Source: Apostichopus japonicus (taxonomy: Eukaryota > Echinodermata > Holothuroidea > Aspidochirotida > Stichopodidae). From it: 64,000 bases of DNA. A program made the translations under genes and the position numbers. Positions 26,311 through 39,000 of this stretch are shown in pieces (position 1 is the first letter of the stretch; each line of letters begins with the position of its first letter). The notes under the pieces are model-generated. The model searched no databases, had not been told where the DNA came from, and worked only from the letters and a program-made list of their open reading frames with translations. Where the stretch lies: NCBI RefSeq assembly GCF_037975245.1, contig NC_092567.1:15679876-15743875 (forward strand). The letters run 5' to 3'.

Positions 26311-26436
26311 CAGGAAAGTGAAAATATAGATATAGCAGAAAGGCGGCGAAGTGCTGTGGACTTCATGTCCTTTCAAAACTGTTGTTGTTGTAAGAAGCAA
26401 GTGCAAATAAAATGGAAGACACAAAGTGATGATTAA
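26311..26436 (+). CDS. Possible alternative last exon (Cys-rich tail)
   Basis: A strong acceptor (TTTATTTTTGCAG, ending at 26310) is followed by a 41-codon open frame to a TAA at 26434. It contains ERRRSAVDFMSF then four consecutive Cys and Lys-rich residues, which looks like a palmitoylated or basic cytoplasmic tail. It lies 160 bp after the transporter's stop. No matching phase-0 donor was found in the transporter exon, so the link is unproven. Confidence 0.25.
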   Translation, partial: QESENIDIAERRRSAVDFMSFQNCCCCKKQVQIKWKTQSDD

Positions 26437-29400
26437 ACCGCTTTCATTTCATAGAGACATCACTAATGGAAAATCGTTGTAAATTTAAAGGGTGGGGGGG
26501 GGGGAAGGGGAAGTGGAAGGATGGTTTCCTTAAATTTATCAGTGCTGGGCTTAAATTTAACAAGGCTTATCATAAACTTGATTATCATTTTTGCACAGTA
26601 ATCTCCAGGAGATATTATTCATCTACATTATTCGCATTAATTGTAAAGTGTTATATAATAAAACATTTACGCTTCTCAACATGGTAAAAGACTTGGAGTC
26701 TAACAGCATTATGACTAATTGCAAACGTTACACGATTAACCTTCATATAACTTTGCGTCATATATTTGTCTGTTTGGTCTAAACTGACGACCTTTGATCC
26801 CACCTATAAGTATCACACAGACTAGAGGTCGACTCATATAAAAATAGATTCCAAACAACTAAAACTGATAAAACTTGTAATACGTTCCATGCACGCCATT
26901 GACATTAAAAACAAACAGTTTTACTTTAAACCAGTTACGACAAGACGGTCGTTTGGACGTGATGGATTACCGCGAAGCGTTAAAATAGTCCCATACACAG
27001 AAATGTCATTACTGATATTGATAGGAATGTGGATGGGTGGGGGAGGGGGTGTTGGTGGGGAGGTGGAAGTTGTGCTTCGCGATGTGAGGGATTCGTTATG
27101 TTTGTGCCTATTATCTTGCACGATGCTTGTTTACAGTTTATATGACAATTATTCAATTTACGCACATGATTATTTTACATCAGCTGACTGCACCATTTAA
27201 AGTTAATCATGTCGTTCGCTATGATGTCATTCGTTTTGTCTTATTCGGTTACAGAAGTTAATCATTTATACGAGTCACGTTTTCCCTGACAGATGTAAAA
27301 TGTTGCTTAGAGATAGTGTTGCAATTGAAATGTCTATAAAAATGAATGCAATTACTAGCTCTGTAATATCTTTTGTTGAATCCAAATTTATGTGACGTAT
27401 ATTAATAACTAAGGTAACTATCATTAGTGAATGCACTAAACGTATCGAGCAGTCTTATTAATGATACTGTACAAATATTTGCAGAAGAAACAGACAAATA
27501 CATATTAAGTGTGACTTCAAGTTCGCAGGAACTAGTCTGATTCATCATTTCAATGTTTCTATTATTCATGAAAGAGGTTAAAAAATTAGCCGATAGATAA
27601 AAAATCAATTTTGCAATAAAGAAGTATGACTTTTTGACTGAGTTAGTCCTTAAGATATGTAAGTTGGCCATCCACTAGCTAAAATGTTATATCACCAAAT
27701 CATCGAGTATAGGCCTAGCACAATGTTTAAATTGCACTACCAATGATACATATACAAATGTCTCAATATAAACGCCATTCGCTTTAAAAATGTCCCAGTT
27801 CGACGTCTTTACATTTGTAATGTTCGGACATTTTTATTTGTTTGTGTATATACGACAGGTCAAATTAAGTTTGAGCAATAGCCTAACCATGTATGCAGAG
27901 CGTATATAGGATACGGTAAATGTAACTTGTCATATCCAAGTGTATAATGCTTGGTTGCATCTTATCATTACACTAAGTTTAAGGAAACAAAATTTATAAC
28001 GTTGCTTCTCCCAACATAGCTGGGATATTAGATTGACGAGTATGTTCTTTGGAATACTTGACGTATGTTTGGCTCACCAATCCATTGGCTAACGTTAGAA
28101 TAAGTTCCCGTACACTTCCCCGAATTATAAACAAACTTCTCAGTTAAACTTACGCTATGTACTGTAATCCATTTAAGTTACACACAAGCGGCAACGAAGA
28201 ACATAAAAAAAATCATAAACATACTTGTCGAGTTCCCAAAACTACACAATATACATGATTAATTCGACACATGCATCGACTAAATAGTTATTACCATTAC
28301 CTAATTAAATTTTAACTCATGTGTGACATAATCACTTCAATGGAATGTGAAAAGTAGAATTTTTGTACATATACTGTTACGCTCCGGCTCAATTAGTTCA
28401 GGGCTCTGTTATTAAATAAGAAGAATTTAACATCAGATAAAGAGAAACTCCAGAATAAAGGTATACTTGTAGAATATAAGCTTTATTTATTCTGATATGA
28501 TGTTATTGCTGGAGTGCAGATCCAGAATAGTGTATCTGAACTACACACTCTGAAGTCTGGAATTCTAGTTTTTATCATACTAAAAAACTACATTATTTAA
28601 GTCTTTACAACTTCCTGGGATGCAGCAGGTTTTCATCTGTGGTTAAGCATGAATATTTCATGGAATTAAGACAAAAGGGGCTACTACTATGCTTTGGGTG
28701 AGGGGTGAATAAACTCGGGAACAGGAAGTAAGTAGTTACTCTTAAGACAAAGAGGCATGGAAGCACATGTTTAAGTAATATGATGTGGATATAACTACAT
28801 ACTATATTAGATCCCGTTTGGAAGTTTGCTGAAGAATTGAACTGAAGTGAAATTTTAAAGCAAGAAAAGAAAAGTGAAACAGTATACAACATAAATGGAT
28901 ACGAGGAGGGAAACGAAGAAAATATACACATTAAAAGATGAATGAGTACAAGAAATATAACATAGTAAACACAATCGTTATCAAAAACTCTCTAACCTTG
29001 CTGTGGAAGGTATCACATGAATTGTTCATCCATAAAATAATACCTAGTGGTATATTTTCACAATCACCGAGAAAGTTGGTGTGCTTTGGATATATAGTCG
29101 GCATATTTATGTTATGTAATGGGACAATTATTTACGTAACAGTTTTAAGCAAATAATTGTGTGATAGTTTCGTAATAGCGGTCGATTTGGATTAGCCTAT
29201 TTGTTTTTGAGTAAACAAAGTTTAGTTGAAGGTTTAATTAATCTGCTTTCTTCACATGTTCTTAGTCCAAAAAATGCATGTACGCACATCGTAAATGTTC
29301 GGAAACCTGTTTCCTCAATCAAAGAAGCGAGTAGAATGAAAGTAAGGGTGGTGACAAGTCTAATTGGGAATAATATAACATTATAATTTATGATAATACA

Positions 29401-30093
29401 AAGTCATTAGCAAACCCAGCTTTAAAAGAGATACAAAGTAGATACAACATTTGTATTGCTTGACCAGAAAAACAAACAATATTTCCTTGGCAAGAACATT
29501 CATCTGGTTATAAAACACAACTTGACGATGTATCGCAATGATGTTATGTTAATTAATCAACCTTCATCCAATTAAATCATACACGCAAATCAAAAGAAGA
29601 CGATAGCGACTCTATGCAATTAAGCTTTCACTTATATAAAAGCCGACAAACATTGTTGATATATAAGCCATGTACACACGTAAATGAACATCAAGATTAT
29701 AATTTTACATTTTTAAGATTGTGAAAACGCAGACTATACTTATAATTGACCATTACAAAACTGAGTAGTCAATATTGATGTATTGAAAAGCTGTTCATAT
29801 GAATATTAACTAAATATTTTGTTCGATACATAACTTGGTATGAGACTTAGATTGATTTGCATATTGTCGTATCGATATTGCCACAACTTTGTTGACTCGA
29901 AAGAAAAATTAAAACATACAATAAAGAACCAAACTACTATTAAATGATGCCTAACTTGATGACGGTTCCTCATGCGAAGAAAAAAAGACTGCCTTGGAAA
30001 CTGTTTTGTTTAAATGCTTGTAATTGATTAAGAATGAAGTCTAGCGGCTTTTCGATTTTACTTATTTGAAATAATTTCTATTTTGAAGTACTA
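26437..30093. other. Intergenic, no gene seen
   Basis: AT-rich, with poly-G runs near 26495 and 27040. Minus-strand frames at 28605-28931 and 27402-27671 have no recognisable domain. If the minus-strand NACHT gene has further 3' exons they would lie here, but none could be identified. Confidence 0.45.
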
Positions 30094-33000
30094 TCAGTTG
30101 TTATCAATAAACATAAGAATTCTTTTTTTCCTACCTGCATCGTTTTTATTTGATGATTTGCGAAAATCCCTCAATTTCTGCTCATCTGTGCTCACATATT
30201 TAGCAACACAAAGTTCTTGTATGAACTGGTGGCGACACCTAAAGCCATAACTAGTATTCGTGCTGTCCTTATCAAATTTACCTTCACCTGAATTAGGACA
30301 AATTTTCAGAATGCCGCACAACAAACTGATATCTCTTTTCCCTTCTTTTAGCTGCTCTATGGATAATGTATTCTCTTTTAGAAATAATCTGCCTATCATT
30401 AGTTCCATACTTTCAATGGCTGTAGCTGTTAGGATATGTTTCGTGACCACAACATGGCGTAGATAGAGACACTTTACGAGTCCTTTAATGATTGATGGAA
30501 AGGAAGTAAGATCGATACCGACAGTATGCTTGTTCATGATGCCATATTTGCTAGACACAAGAAGTTGAATAACAATCCCCATAAGAAGAGCATCTTCATC
30601 AAGTTTCAATAAATCATTTTTTTCAAGAATTGACCAAACTGAACGGCTTATAACATTAACATCATCATTACCATGTGGCTCTACCTCTGTTCCTCTGCTG
30701 AGTTCTTGGAAATTTTTAATTGGAAACTGAACTTGTTCCTTTAACGTTTTGTAGTAGATACACATTTGTTTTATATACGACTTTAAATCATCTTTTTCAA
30801 ATGATAAAAAGTTAACGACAGCGAATGAGTCACGGAACTGAGAAGGAAAACAGGGTCTCGAAGTCAACCAAATTCTTACATTATTATTGACTTCAGCAAT
30901 TTGAATAAACTTTTGAAACGTCAAATAACTTTGCTCACCACTTTCCTTGCGACCAAGTTTTGAATTTAAATCTGAAAATTCGTTACTGCCATCAAATATC
31001 AACAGACATCTTTCATTTTTAATAATGAACTCTATGTTTTCAATTTTGCAATCTTCTGGTAGCTGCTTTGAAATTTCCTCTGCCATATTTCCATTCAGAT
31101 TTGTATTTTGTAGGTTGAGGAAAAATAAAAATATTTCATCAGTTTTCATCTGCGAAAATAACAATGATACCTGCTTGACAAAAGAAGTCTTGCCACATCC
31201 AATATCTCCGACGAACAAAACACGTCTGACTGTTTTGCTCTTATCTGACTGAAAGAAAGAATAGGTAGACATTTGCTCCGTTTTTCCATCAGGCCATGTG
31301 ATAAGTACTTGCATCTCAGCGTAGAGGTTAGTATTTGAGATCAATTGGTCGTGTTGGATGGTCTTCTTTTCTCCGTCAGTGGCAAGAAAGTATTCTGGCC
31401 AAGGTAACGGTATCGGGCAGATATTTTGGTTATAAGCCTCCATTAGTGATGTCTTACCTAGGAAATAAAATGACGAGGTGGTGATGCTTATTACTGATGT
31501 GAGGAAGCTCCTTACTGTAAAACTCAAAATACTCTTAATTTTCTTCCCAAATAATTTGTATATAGGCTTGTGGATAGACTTGCAATATTACGTAATTTAT
31601 TTTTCCGAAGTTTAGTTCACGGTATTCTGTAAGCAAATTACATCTTCTCAATAAACTATTAAGTTACTTTTGCAAATGAATTTTCACGGTTGTTAGGTTA
31701 TGATAAAATCAAGAAGGAAATAAAAGGATTGAAGAAAATGTCACAAAGATGCTTGTTTACCAGGATGAAAACCTTTCTCTTCTGTATTCTGTTAACAAGA
31801 ATGTAAAATATAGGTTGTTATAGACAGGAAGGCTGGTACTACATTAGTATTTAACGTTGAACTTATATTTGTCTGATGAACTAAACGAAACATGTTGAAA
31901 AACTTATATGAGATGGACTGAAATCTGACGAAATATGTTGATTTTGTATTAAATATATTTGCCAACGAAAAAAGTTTGACTGATTGAATAAAATACATCA
32001 CCTGGTTACTTCCAGAGTCTTTAGCGCACCGAGCTAATGAAAAAAATATATATATAATAAACATTCTCTTCAAAATATGACAGCTTGGAATATCTCCTCG
32101 ACTTTTCCTCAAATTCGTACCTAAAAATAGTTAATTTAATAGCTGCTTAATATTTACGTACGTTTTTTGATAGACTTGCAATATTACGTAATTTATTTTT
32201 CCGAATTTTAGTCAACGATTTTCATTTAACTATTAAGTTACTTTTCCAATGAACTTTTACTCTTGTTAGGGAATGATATTATCAGGGAAAAAATGAAAGA
32301 TTGAAGGAAATGTAACAAAAGATGTTTATTTACCAGGATGTAAACCTTTCTCTTCTGTATTCTGTTAACAACAATGTATAATATAGGATGTTATAAACAG
32401 GTATATCTTATCACTTTTAAAAATATAGAAGGCTAGTACTTAATTTGTGTTTAACGTATAACCTATATTTTTCGGATGAACTAAACGACACATGTTGAAA
32501 AACTTAAATGAGATGGACTGAGTTCTGACAAAATATGTTGATTTTGTATTAAATATACCTGTCAACGAATAAGGTTTGACTGATTGAATAAAATACACCA
32601 CCTGGTTACTTCCAGAGTCTTTAGCGCTCCGAGCTAAGGAAAACAAAAATATATATAATAAACATTCTTTTCAAAATATGAATGCTTGGAATATCTCCTC
32701 GACTTTTCATCAAATTCGTACCTAAAAATAGTTAATTAAATAGCTGCTTAATTTTTACGTACGTTTGTTGATAGACTTGCAATATTACGTAATTTATTTT
32801 TCCGAATTGAAGTCAACGATTTTCGGTTAACTATTAAGTTACTTTTCCAATGACCTTTTACTCTTGTTAGGTAATGATATTATCAGGGAAAAAAGTGAAA
32901 AGATTGAAGGAAATGTAACAAAAGATGTTTATTTACCAGGATGTAAACCGTTCTCTTCTGTATTATGTTAACAACAATGTATAATATAGGTTGTTATAGA

Positions 33001-36000
33001 CAGGTATATCTAATCATTTTTAAAAATATAGAAGGCTAGTACTTAATTTGTGTTTAACGTATAACCTATATTTTTCGGATGAACTAAACGAAACATGTTG
33101 AAAAACTAAAATGAGATGGACTTAGTTCTGACAAAATATGTTGATTTTGTATTAAATATACCTGCCAACGAATAAAGTTTGACTGATTGAATAAAATACA
33201 TCACCTGGTTACTTCCAGATTCTTTAGCGCTCCGAGCTAATGACAAAAAGATGTAATAAACGTTCTTTTCAAAATATGACTGCTTGGAATATCTCCTCGA
33301 CTTTTCCTTAAATTCGTACCTAAAAATAGTTCATTAAATAGCTGCTTAACTTTTACGTACGTTTGTTGATAGACTTGCAATATTACGTAATTTATTTTTC
33401 CGAATTTTAGTCAACGATTTTCATTTAACTATTAAGTTACTTTTCCAATGAATTTTTACTCTTGTTAGGTAATGATATTATCAGGGAAAAAATGAAAGAT
33501 TGAAGGAAATGTAACAAAAGATGTTTATTTACCAGGATGTAAACCTTTCTCTTCTGTATTCTGTTAACAACAATGTATAATATAGGATGTTATAAACAGG
33601 TATATCTTATCACTTTTAAAAATATAGAAGGCTGGTACTTAATTTGTGTTTAACGTATAACCTATATTTTTCGGATGAACTAAACGACACATGTTGAAAA
33701 ACTTAAATGAGATGGACTGAGTTCTGACAAAATATGTTGATTTTGTATTAAATATACCTGCCAACGAATAAGGTTTGACTGATTGAATAAAATACACCAC
33801 CTGGTTACTTCCAGAGTCTTTAGCGCTCCGAGCTAAGGAAAACAAAAATATATATAATAAACATTCTTTTCAAAATATGAATGCTTGGAATATCTCCTCG
33901 ACTTTTCATCAAATTCGTACCTAAAAATAGTTAATTAAATAGCTGCTTAATTTTTACGTACGTTTGTTGATAGACTTGCAATATTACGTAATTTATTTTT
34001 CCGAATTGAAGTCAACGATTTTCGGTTAACTATTAAGTTACTTTTCCAATGACCTTTTACTCTTGTTAGGTAATGATATTATCAGGGAAAAAAGTGAAAA
34101 GATTGAAGGAAATGTAACAAAAGATGTTTATTTACCAGGATGTAAACCTTTCTCTTCTGTATTCTGTTAACAGCAATGTATAATATAGGATGTTATAAAC
34201 AGGTATATCTTATCACTTTTAAAAATATAGAAGGCTGGTACTTAATTTGTATTTAACGTATAACCTATATTTTTCGGATGAACTAAGAGACACATGTTGA
34301 AAATCTTAAATGAGATGGACTGAGTTCTGACGTAATATGTTGATTTTGTATTAAATATACCTGCCAACGAATAAGGTTTGACTGATTGAATAAAAATACA
34401 TCACCTGGTTACTTCCAGATTCTTTAGCGCTCAGAGCTAATGAAAAAAATGTAATAAACGTTCTTTTCAAAACATGACTGCTTGGAATATCTCCTCGACT
34501 TTTCATCAAATTCGTATCTAAAAATAGTTCATTAAATAGCTGCTTAATTTTTACGTACGTTTGTTGATAGACTTGCAATATTACGTAATTTATTTTTCCA
34601 AATTGAAGTCAACGATTTTCAGTTAACTATTAAGTTACTTTCCAATGAACTTTTACTCTTGTTAGGTAATGATATTATTAGGGAAAAAATGAAAAGATTG
34701 AAGGAAATGTAACAAAAGATGTTTATTTACCAGGATGTAAACCTTTCTCTTCTGTATTCTGTTAACAACAATGTATAATATAGGTTGTTATAGACAGGTA
34801 TATCTAATCATTTTTAAAAATATAGAAGGCTAGTACTTAATTTGTATTTAACGTATAACCTATATTTTTCGGATGAACTAAACGAAACATGTTGAAAAAC
34901 TAAAATGAGATGGACTTAGTTCTGACAAAATATGTTGATTTTGTATTAAATATACCTGCCAACGAATAAAGTTTTACTGATTGAAAAAATACATCACCTG
35001 GTTACTTCCAGATTCTTTAGCGCTCCGAGCTAATGACAAAAAGATGTAATAAACGTTCTTTTCAAAATATGACTGCTTGGAATATCTCCTCGACTTTTCC
35101 TTAAATTCGTACCTAAAAATAGTTCATTAAATAGCTGCTTAACTTTTACGTACGTTTGTTGATAGACTTGCAATATTACGTAATTTATTGTTCCGAATTT
35201 TAGTCAACGATTTTCATTTAACTATTAAGTTACTTTTCCAATGAACTTTTACTCTTGTTAGGTAATGATATTATCAGGGAAAAAATGAAAGATTGAAGGA
35301 AATGTAACAAAAGATGTTTATTTACCAGGATGTAAACCTTTCTCTTCTGTATTCTGTTAACAGCAATGTATAATATAGGATGTTATAAACAGGTATATCT
35401 TATCACTTTTAAAAATATAGAAGGCTGGTACTTAATTTGTGTTTAACGTAAAACCTATATTTTTCGGATGAACTAAACGACACATGTTGAAAAACTTAAA
35501 TGAGATGGACTGAGTTCTGACGAAATATGTTGATTTTGTATTAAATATACCTGCCAACGAATAAAGTTTGACTGATTGAAAAAATACATCACCTGGTTAC
35601 TTCCAGATTCTTTAGCGCTCCGAGCTAATGACAAAAAAATGTAATAAACGTTTTTTTTCAAAATATGACAGCTTGGAATATCTCCTCGACTTTTCCTTAA
35701 ATTCGTACCTAAAAATAGTTCATTAAATAGCTGCTTAACTTTTACGTACGTTTGTTGATAGACTTGCAATATTACGTAATTTATTGTTCCGAATTTTAGT
35801 CAACGATTTTCATTTAACTATTAAGTTACTTTTCCAATGAACTTTTACTCTTGTTAGGTAATGATGTTATCAGGGAAAAAATGAAAAGATTGAAGGAAAT
35901 GTAACAAAAGATGTTTATTTACCAGGATGTAAACCTTTCTCTTCTGTATTCTGTTAACAACAATGTATAATATAGGTTGTTATAGACAGGTATATCTAAT

Positions 36001-39000
36001 CACTTTTAAAAATATAGAAGGCTAGTACTTAATTTGTATTTAACGTATAACCTATATTTTTCGGATGAACTAAACGACACATGTTGAAAAACTAAAATGA
36101 GATGGATTTAGTTCTGACAAAATATGTTGATTTTGTATTAAATATACCTGCCAACGAATAAAGTTTGACTGATTGAATAAAATACATCACCTGGTTACTT
36201 CCAGATTCTTTAGCTCTTCGAGCTAACATAAAAAATATAATAAACATTCTTTTCAAAATATGACAGCTTGGAATATCTTCCGACTTTTCCTCAAATTCGT
36301 ACTTAAAAATAGTTCATTAAATAGCTGCTTAATTTTTACCTGGTTACTTCCAGATTCTCTAACGCTCCGAGCTAATGAAAAATAATCATAATAATATCAT
36401 TAAAAAACATCCCATTCATAATATGATTGCTTGGAAGACATTTTGAAGGTTTTCTGTGTTTAAATTATCCCAAGATTTCATACTTACTTGGGTTCCAATT
36501 GCGTAATAAACAACCATAATTGATACCGAGATATACTCATTAGGCGATCACATACATGTACATATTTCGTATCTATTAAAGGAAAAGATTTCGTATCAAT
36601 TGTATTTATTTGGTTTGCTAAACACAATTCCTATCATCATTTAGTTTATGAGTTTAGAAATAATGCAGTCTGGAAGTTCTTTTATTTCTGAAATTATGCA
36701 TTAACAGTGATAATTTTCGTTGATCAAAGTATGATATAATAGAACACAACTGGCTAAATGTTAACTTGTTTCAACATATTGACGTTATGAAACATACCAG
36801 GTTGACTAGCCCAAGCGCGATAAAACCCAATAACAAGAATGATGGCTAGAATTCCCGCTAACCACGCCAGTACTGAATAAAGTCCTGAAAGATAAAATAT
36901 TAGAAACTTTGCTGCCTCTTTTTACGTATTCATGGTATGCTACGTGGTATACATTTTGGGTAAGTATTAGTATAAGGGTTACCATATATCAGAATTCCCC
37001 GGATATGCTCTCATTTGGATTTATTAAGTTAGCGCCTGGGTGGACTTACAACCTTAAAACAATCTGGAATCTTTGTTAGACAACTTTGTAAGAATTAAAA
37101 CGTTTCTGTACCGAGCAGATCAATATCAGTTTTCCCACACGAAGAGGAGAAAGGCCTCCCCTAGCCCACCTTGTCCAACAGGCCGTGACAAATTCCATCA
37201 GATATAATTTGGTAACCATTAATGCGTGCTGATTCAGCCCTTACTTGCGTTTCATCCTACATGTCAAAATCTATGCTTGTTGGTCACAATTACTGTTTGA
37301 GGGATTATGTACGGCATCGACCATCAGACGTACATTAAGAAAAGTACAGAGAGACACATAAAATGCTTTATTTCTATTAGTCCATTTGAATTGTCCCGTG
37401 TGATTAATTCCTCACCGTATTTTCCTTAAAATACAGATAAAATGCAAGTCCGATACATCATCCGATACAAACATATGGAAGTACATTCTAATGAATGTTT
37501 AATGGAATATTTAAACAAAGTATTTATTGAAGAAACTTGTAAATAAACTATACGCACCCACATACTTGCACACAAAAGAAAGAAATGAAGCAACAACTTC
37601 AATTCTAACGGTGACCGCTTGTTTGACCATTTCCCCATCTGAAGAAACATGTTCAACAATGTATACGCCTTCCTGTTCACGACGAAGTTGGTTTATAATA
37701 AGTGAGCCGTCTTCTGTAATTCTGTAAATTTTACAGTTCGCCACTGACATTGTCCCATCTTCAATTTGTGCGACTGGGCTCGGGTGGGTTCCTTTGTACC
37801 ATTTCACGTTTCTCCCCACCAGGTTACAGTTGATGATTGCTGTACGTCCTTCTTCGTATGAAACAATGTCTCGACAAGTATGGAAGGAAGCTTGATGAGC
37901 AATAGAAAAGTAAAATGGTCGATTACAACTTAATTGGTATGGATTGGAAATAATATGCACCGTGGAGGCCTTTGAAGTATTAAAGTTTAAACCCACTCAG
38001 GTCAGTTAATATTGATTCGTAATAGAGTTTACAGCAATGAGAATCTTTTCAATTGAATCTCTCCGTCTGAGCTCAATCCTGTGTTGTGCCAAATAAACTT
38101 AACAATAGCACTCTCACTTTGCAATGTGTCGTCATTATAATTGATATTAATTTTAAACCCAAAACAAGTTTAAGGACATAAAAAGCGTTACCTCTTATAT
38201 AAACGTCGACCATTCTTGTTTGTTTTTCTCCATCTGGGGTTATATATTCAATATAATAGGATCCTTCTTGTTCATGACGAAGATGGTTTATAGTAAAAGA
38301 AACGTCTTCAGTAAATGCGTAAATGTTATTATCTGTCATTTGTATAGTTTCTTCTTCAGTTGTTGCAACAGGGTCTTGAGGAGCAGTTTCCCTGTACCAA
38401 TTGTTGATCAATCCACACCGGATCATGGCTTCACTTCCTTCCTTAGCTGAAACCGTTTTTGGACAATTAAGGTTCGAAGCTGTAAAGATATTTTCTAAAC
38501 CAGAAATAGAAACTGAGAGATCGTATGTGATTTCGCCGATATTGTGCCAAGTGAGTCAAATTATAATTACAATTATTCAAAAATAAAACGATCTTGAAGT
38601 TGTTTTCAAGGTAAAGGAAACGTAGAAGCTAGTTTATTTATTTAAAGCGTGTTCATCAAAATACTTTAAGCAGTCCTTTAGGAAATATACATTCCTGTCG
38701 CTTAAGTTGCTTTCTTTGCCAAAAGTTAATTTGAAAATTGAGTAGTTTATAAACGCGTGTTGGCAATACAGCATATGAACTGAAATAATTATAAAGTTTA
38801 CGCCTTTGTGCAGACACAAAACGAATTTTGTTTTATATCATTTCAATCAACTGATAAAATTTGAATAGTGTTAATACAATGAAGAAAGTAAGTAATGTTG
38901 GCAACAACTCGAACCATATATAGTCGACGTTAAACACAATTCATTTGGATGAAATATCCACCGTCCATTGTTGCTATTAGGTTTGTTTTAATCCGCAGTT

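Noticed and set aside
28605-28931. 108-codon minus-strand hydrophobic/aromatic frame
   Set aside because: Low-complexity composition (Phe, Ser, Leu) from A/G-rich + strand DNA, with no domain or exon structure.
32080-32120. A third conserved segment in each array unit (minus strand, TTTTTAG|GTACGAATTTG...) that could be another exon
   Set aside because: It has a fair acceptor in most units but no consistent donor, and one unit has a one-base deletion plus an altered acceptor. Frame is not conserved, so I did not include it as coding.
33639-33845. Open frames of 68 codons repeated in the array (also 32440-32646, and longer ones at 34351 and 35473)
   Set aside because: They read through introns and merely contain mini-exon A in frame; they are not separate genes.
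31540-36430. CRISPR-like or satellite interpretation of the tandem array
   Set aside because: Units are ~598 bp with no short identical repeats and unique spacers, and embedded splice sites with balanced phases are better explained by exon duplication.
36960-37040. GGGTTACCATATATCAGAATTCCCCGG-like block as a regulatory site
   Set aside because: Its resemblance to a common interspersed repeat end is only from memory, and no boundary or second copy is visible here.
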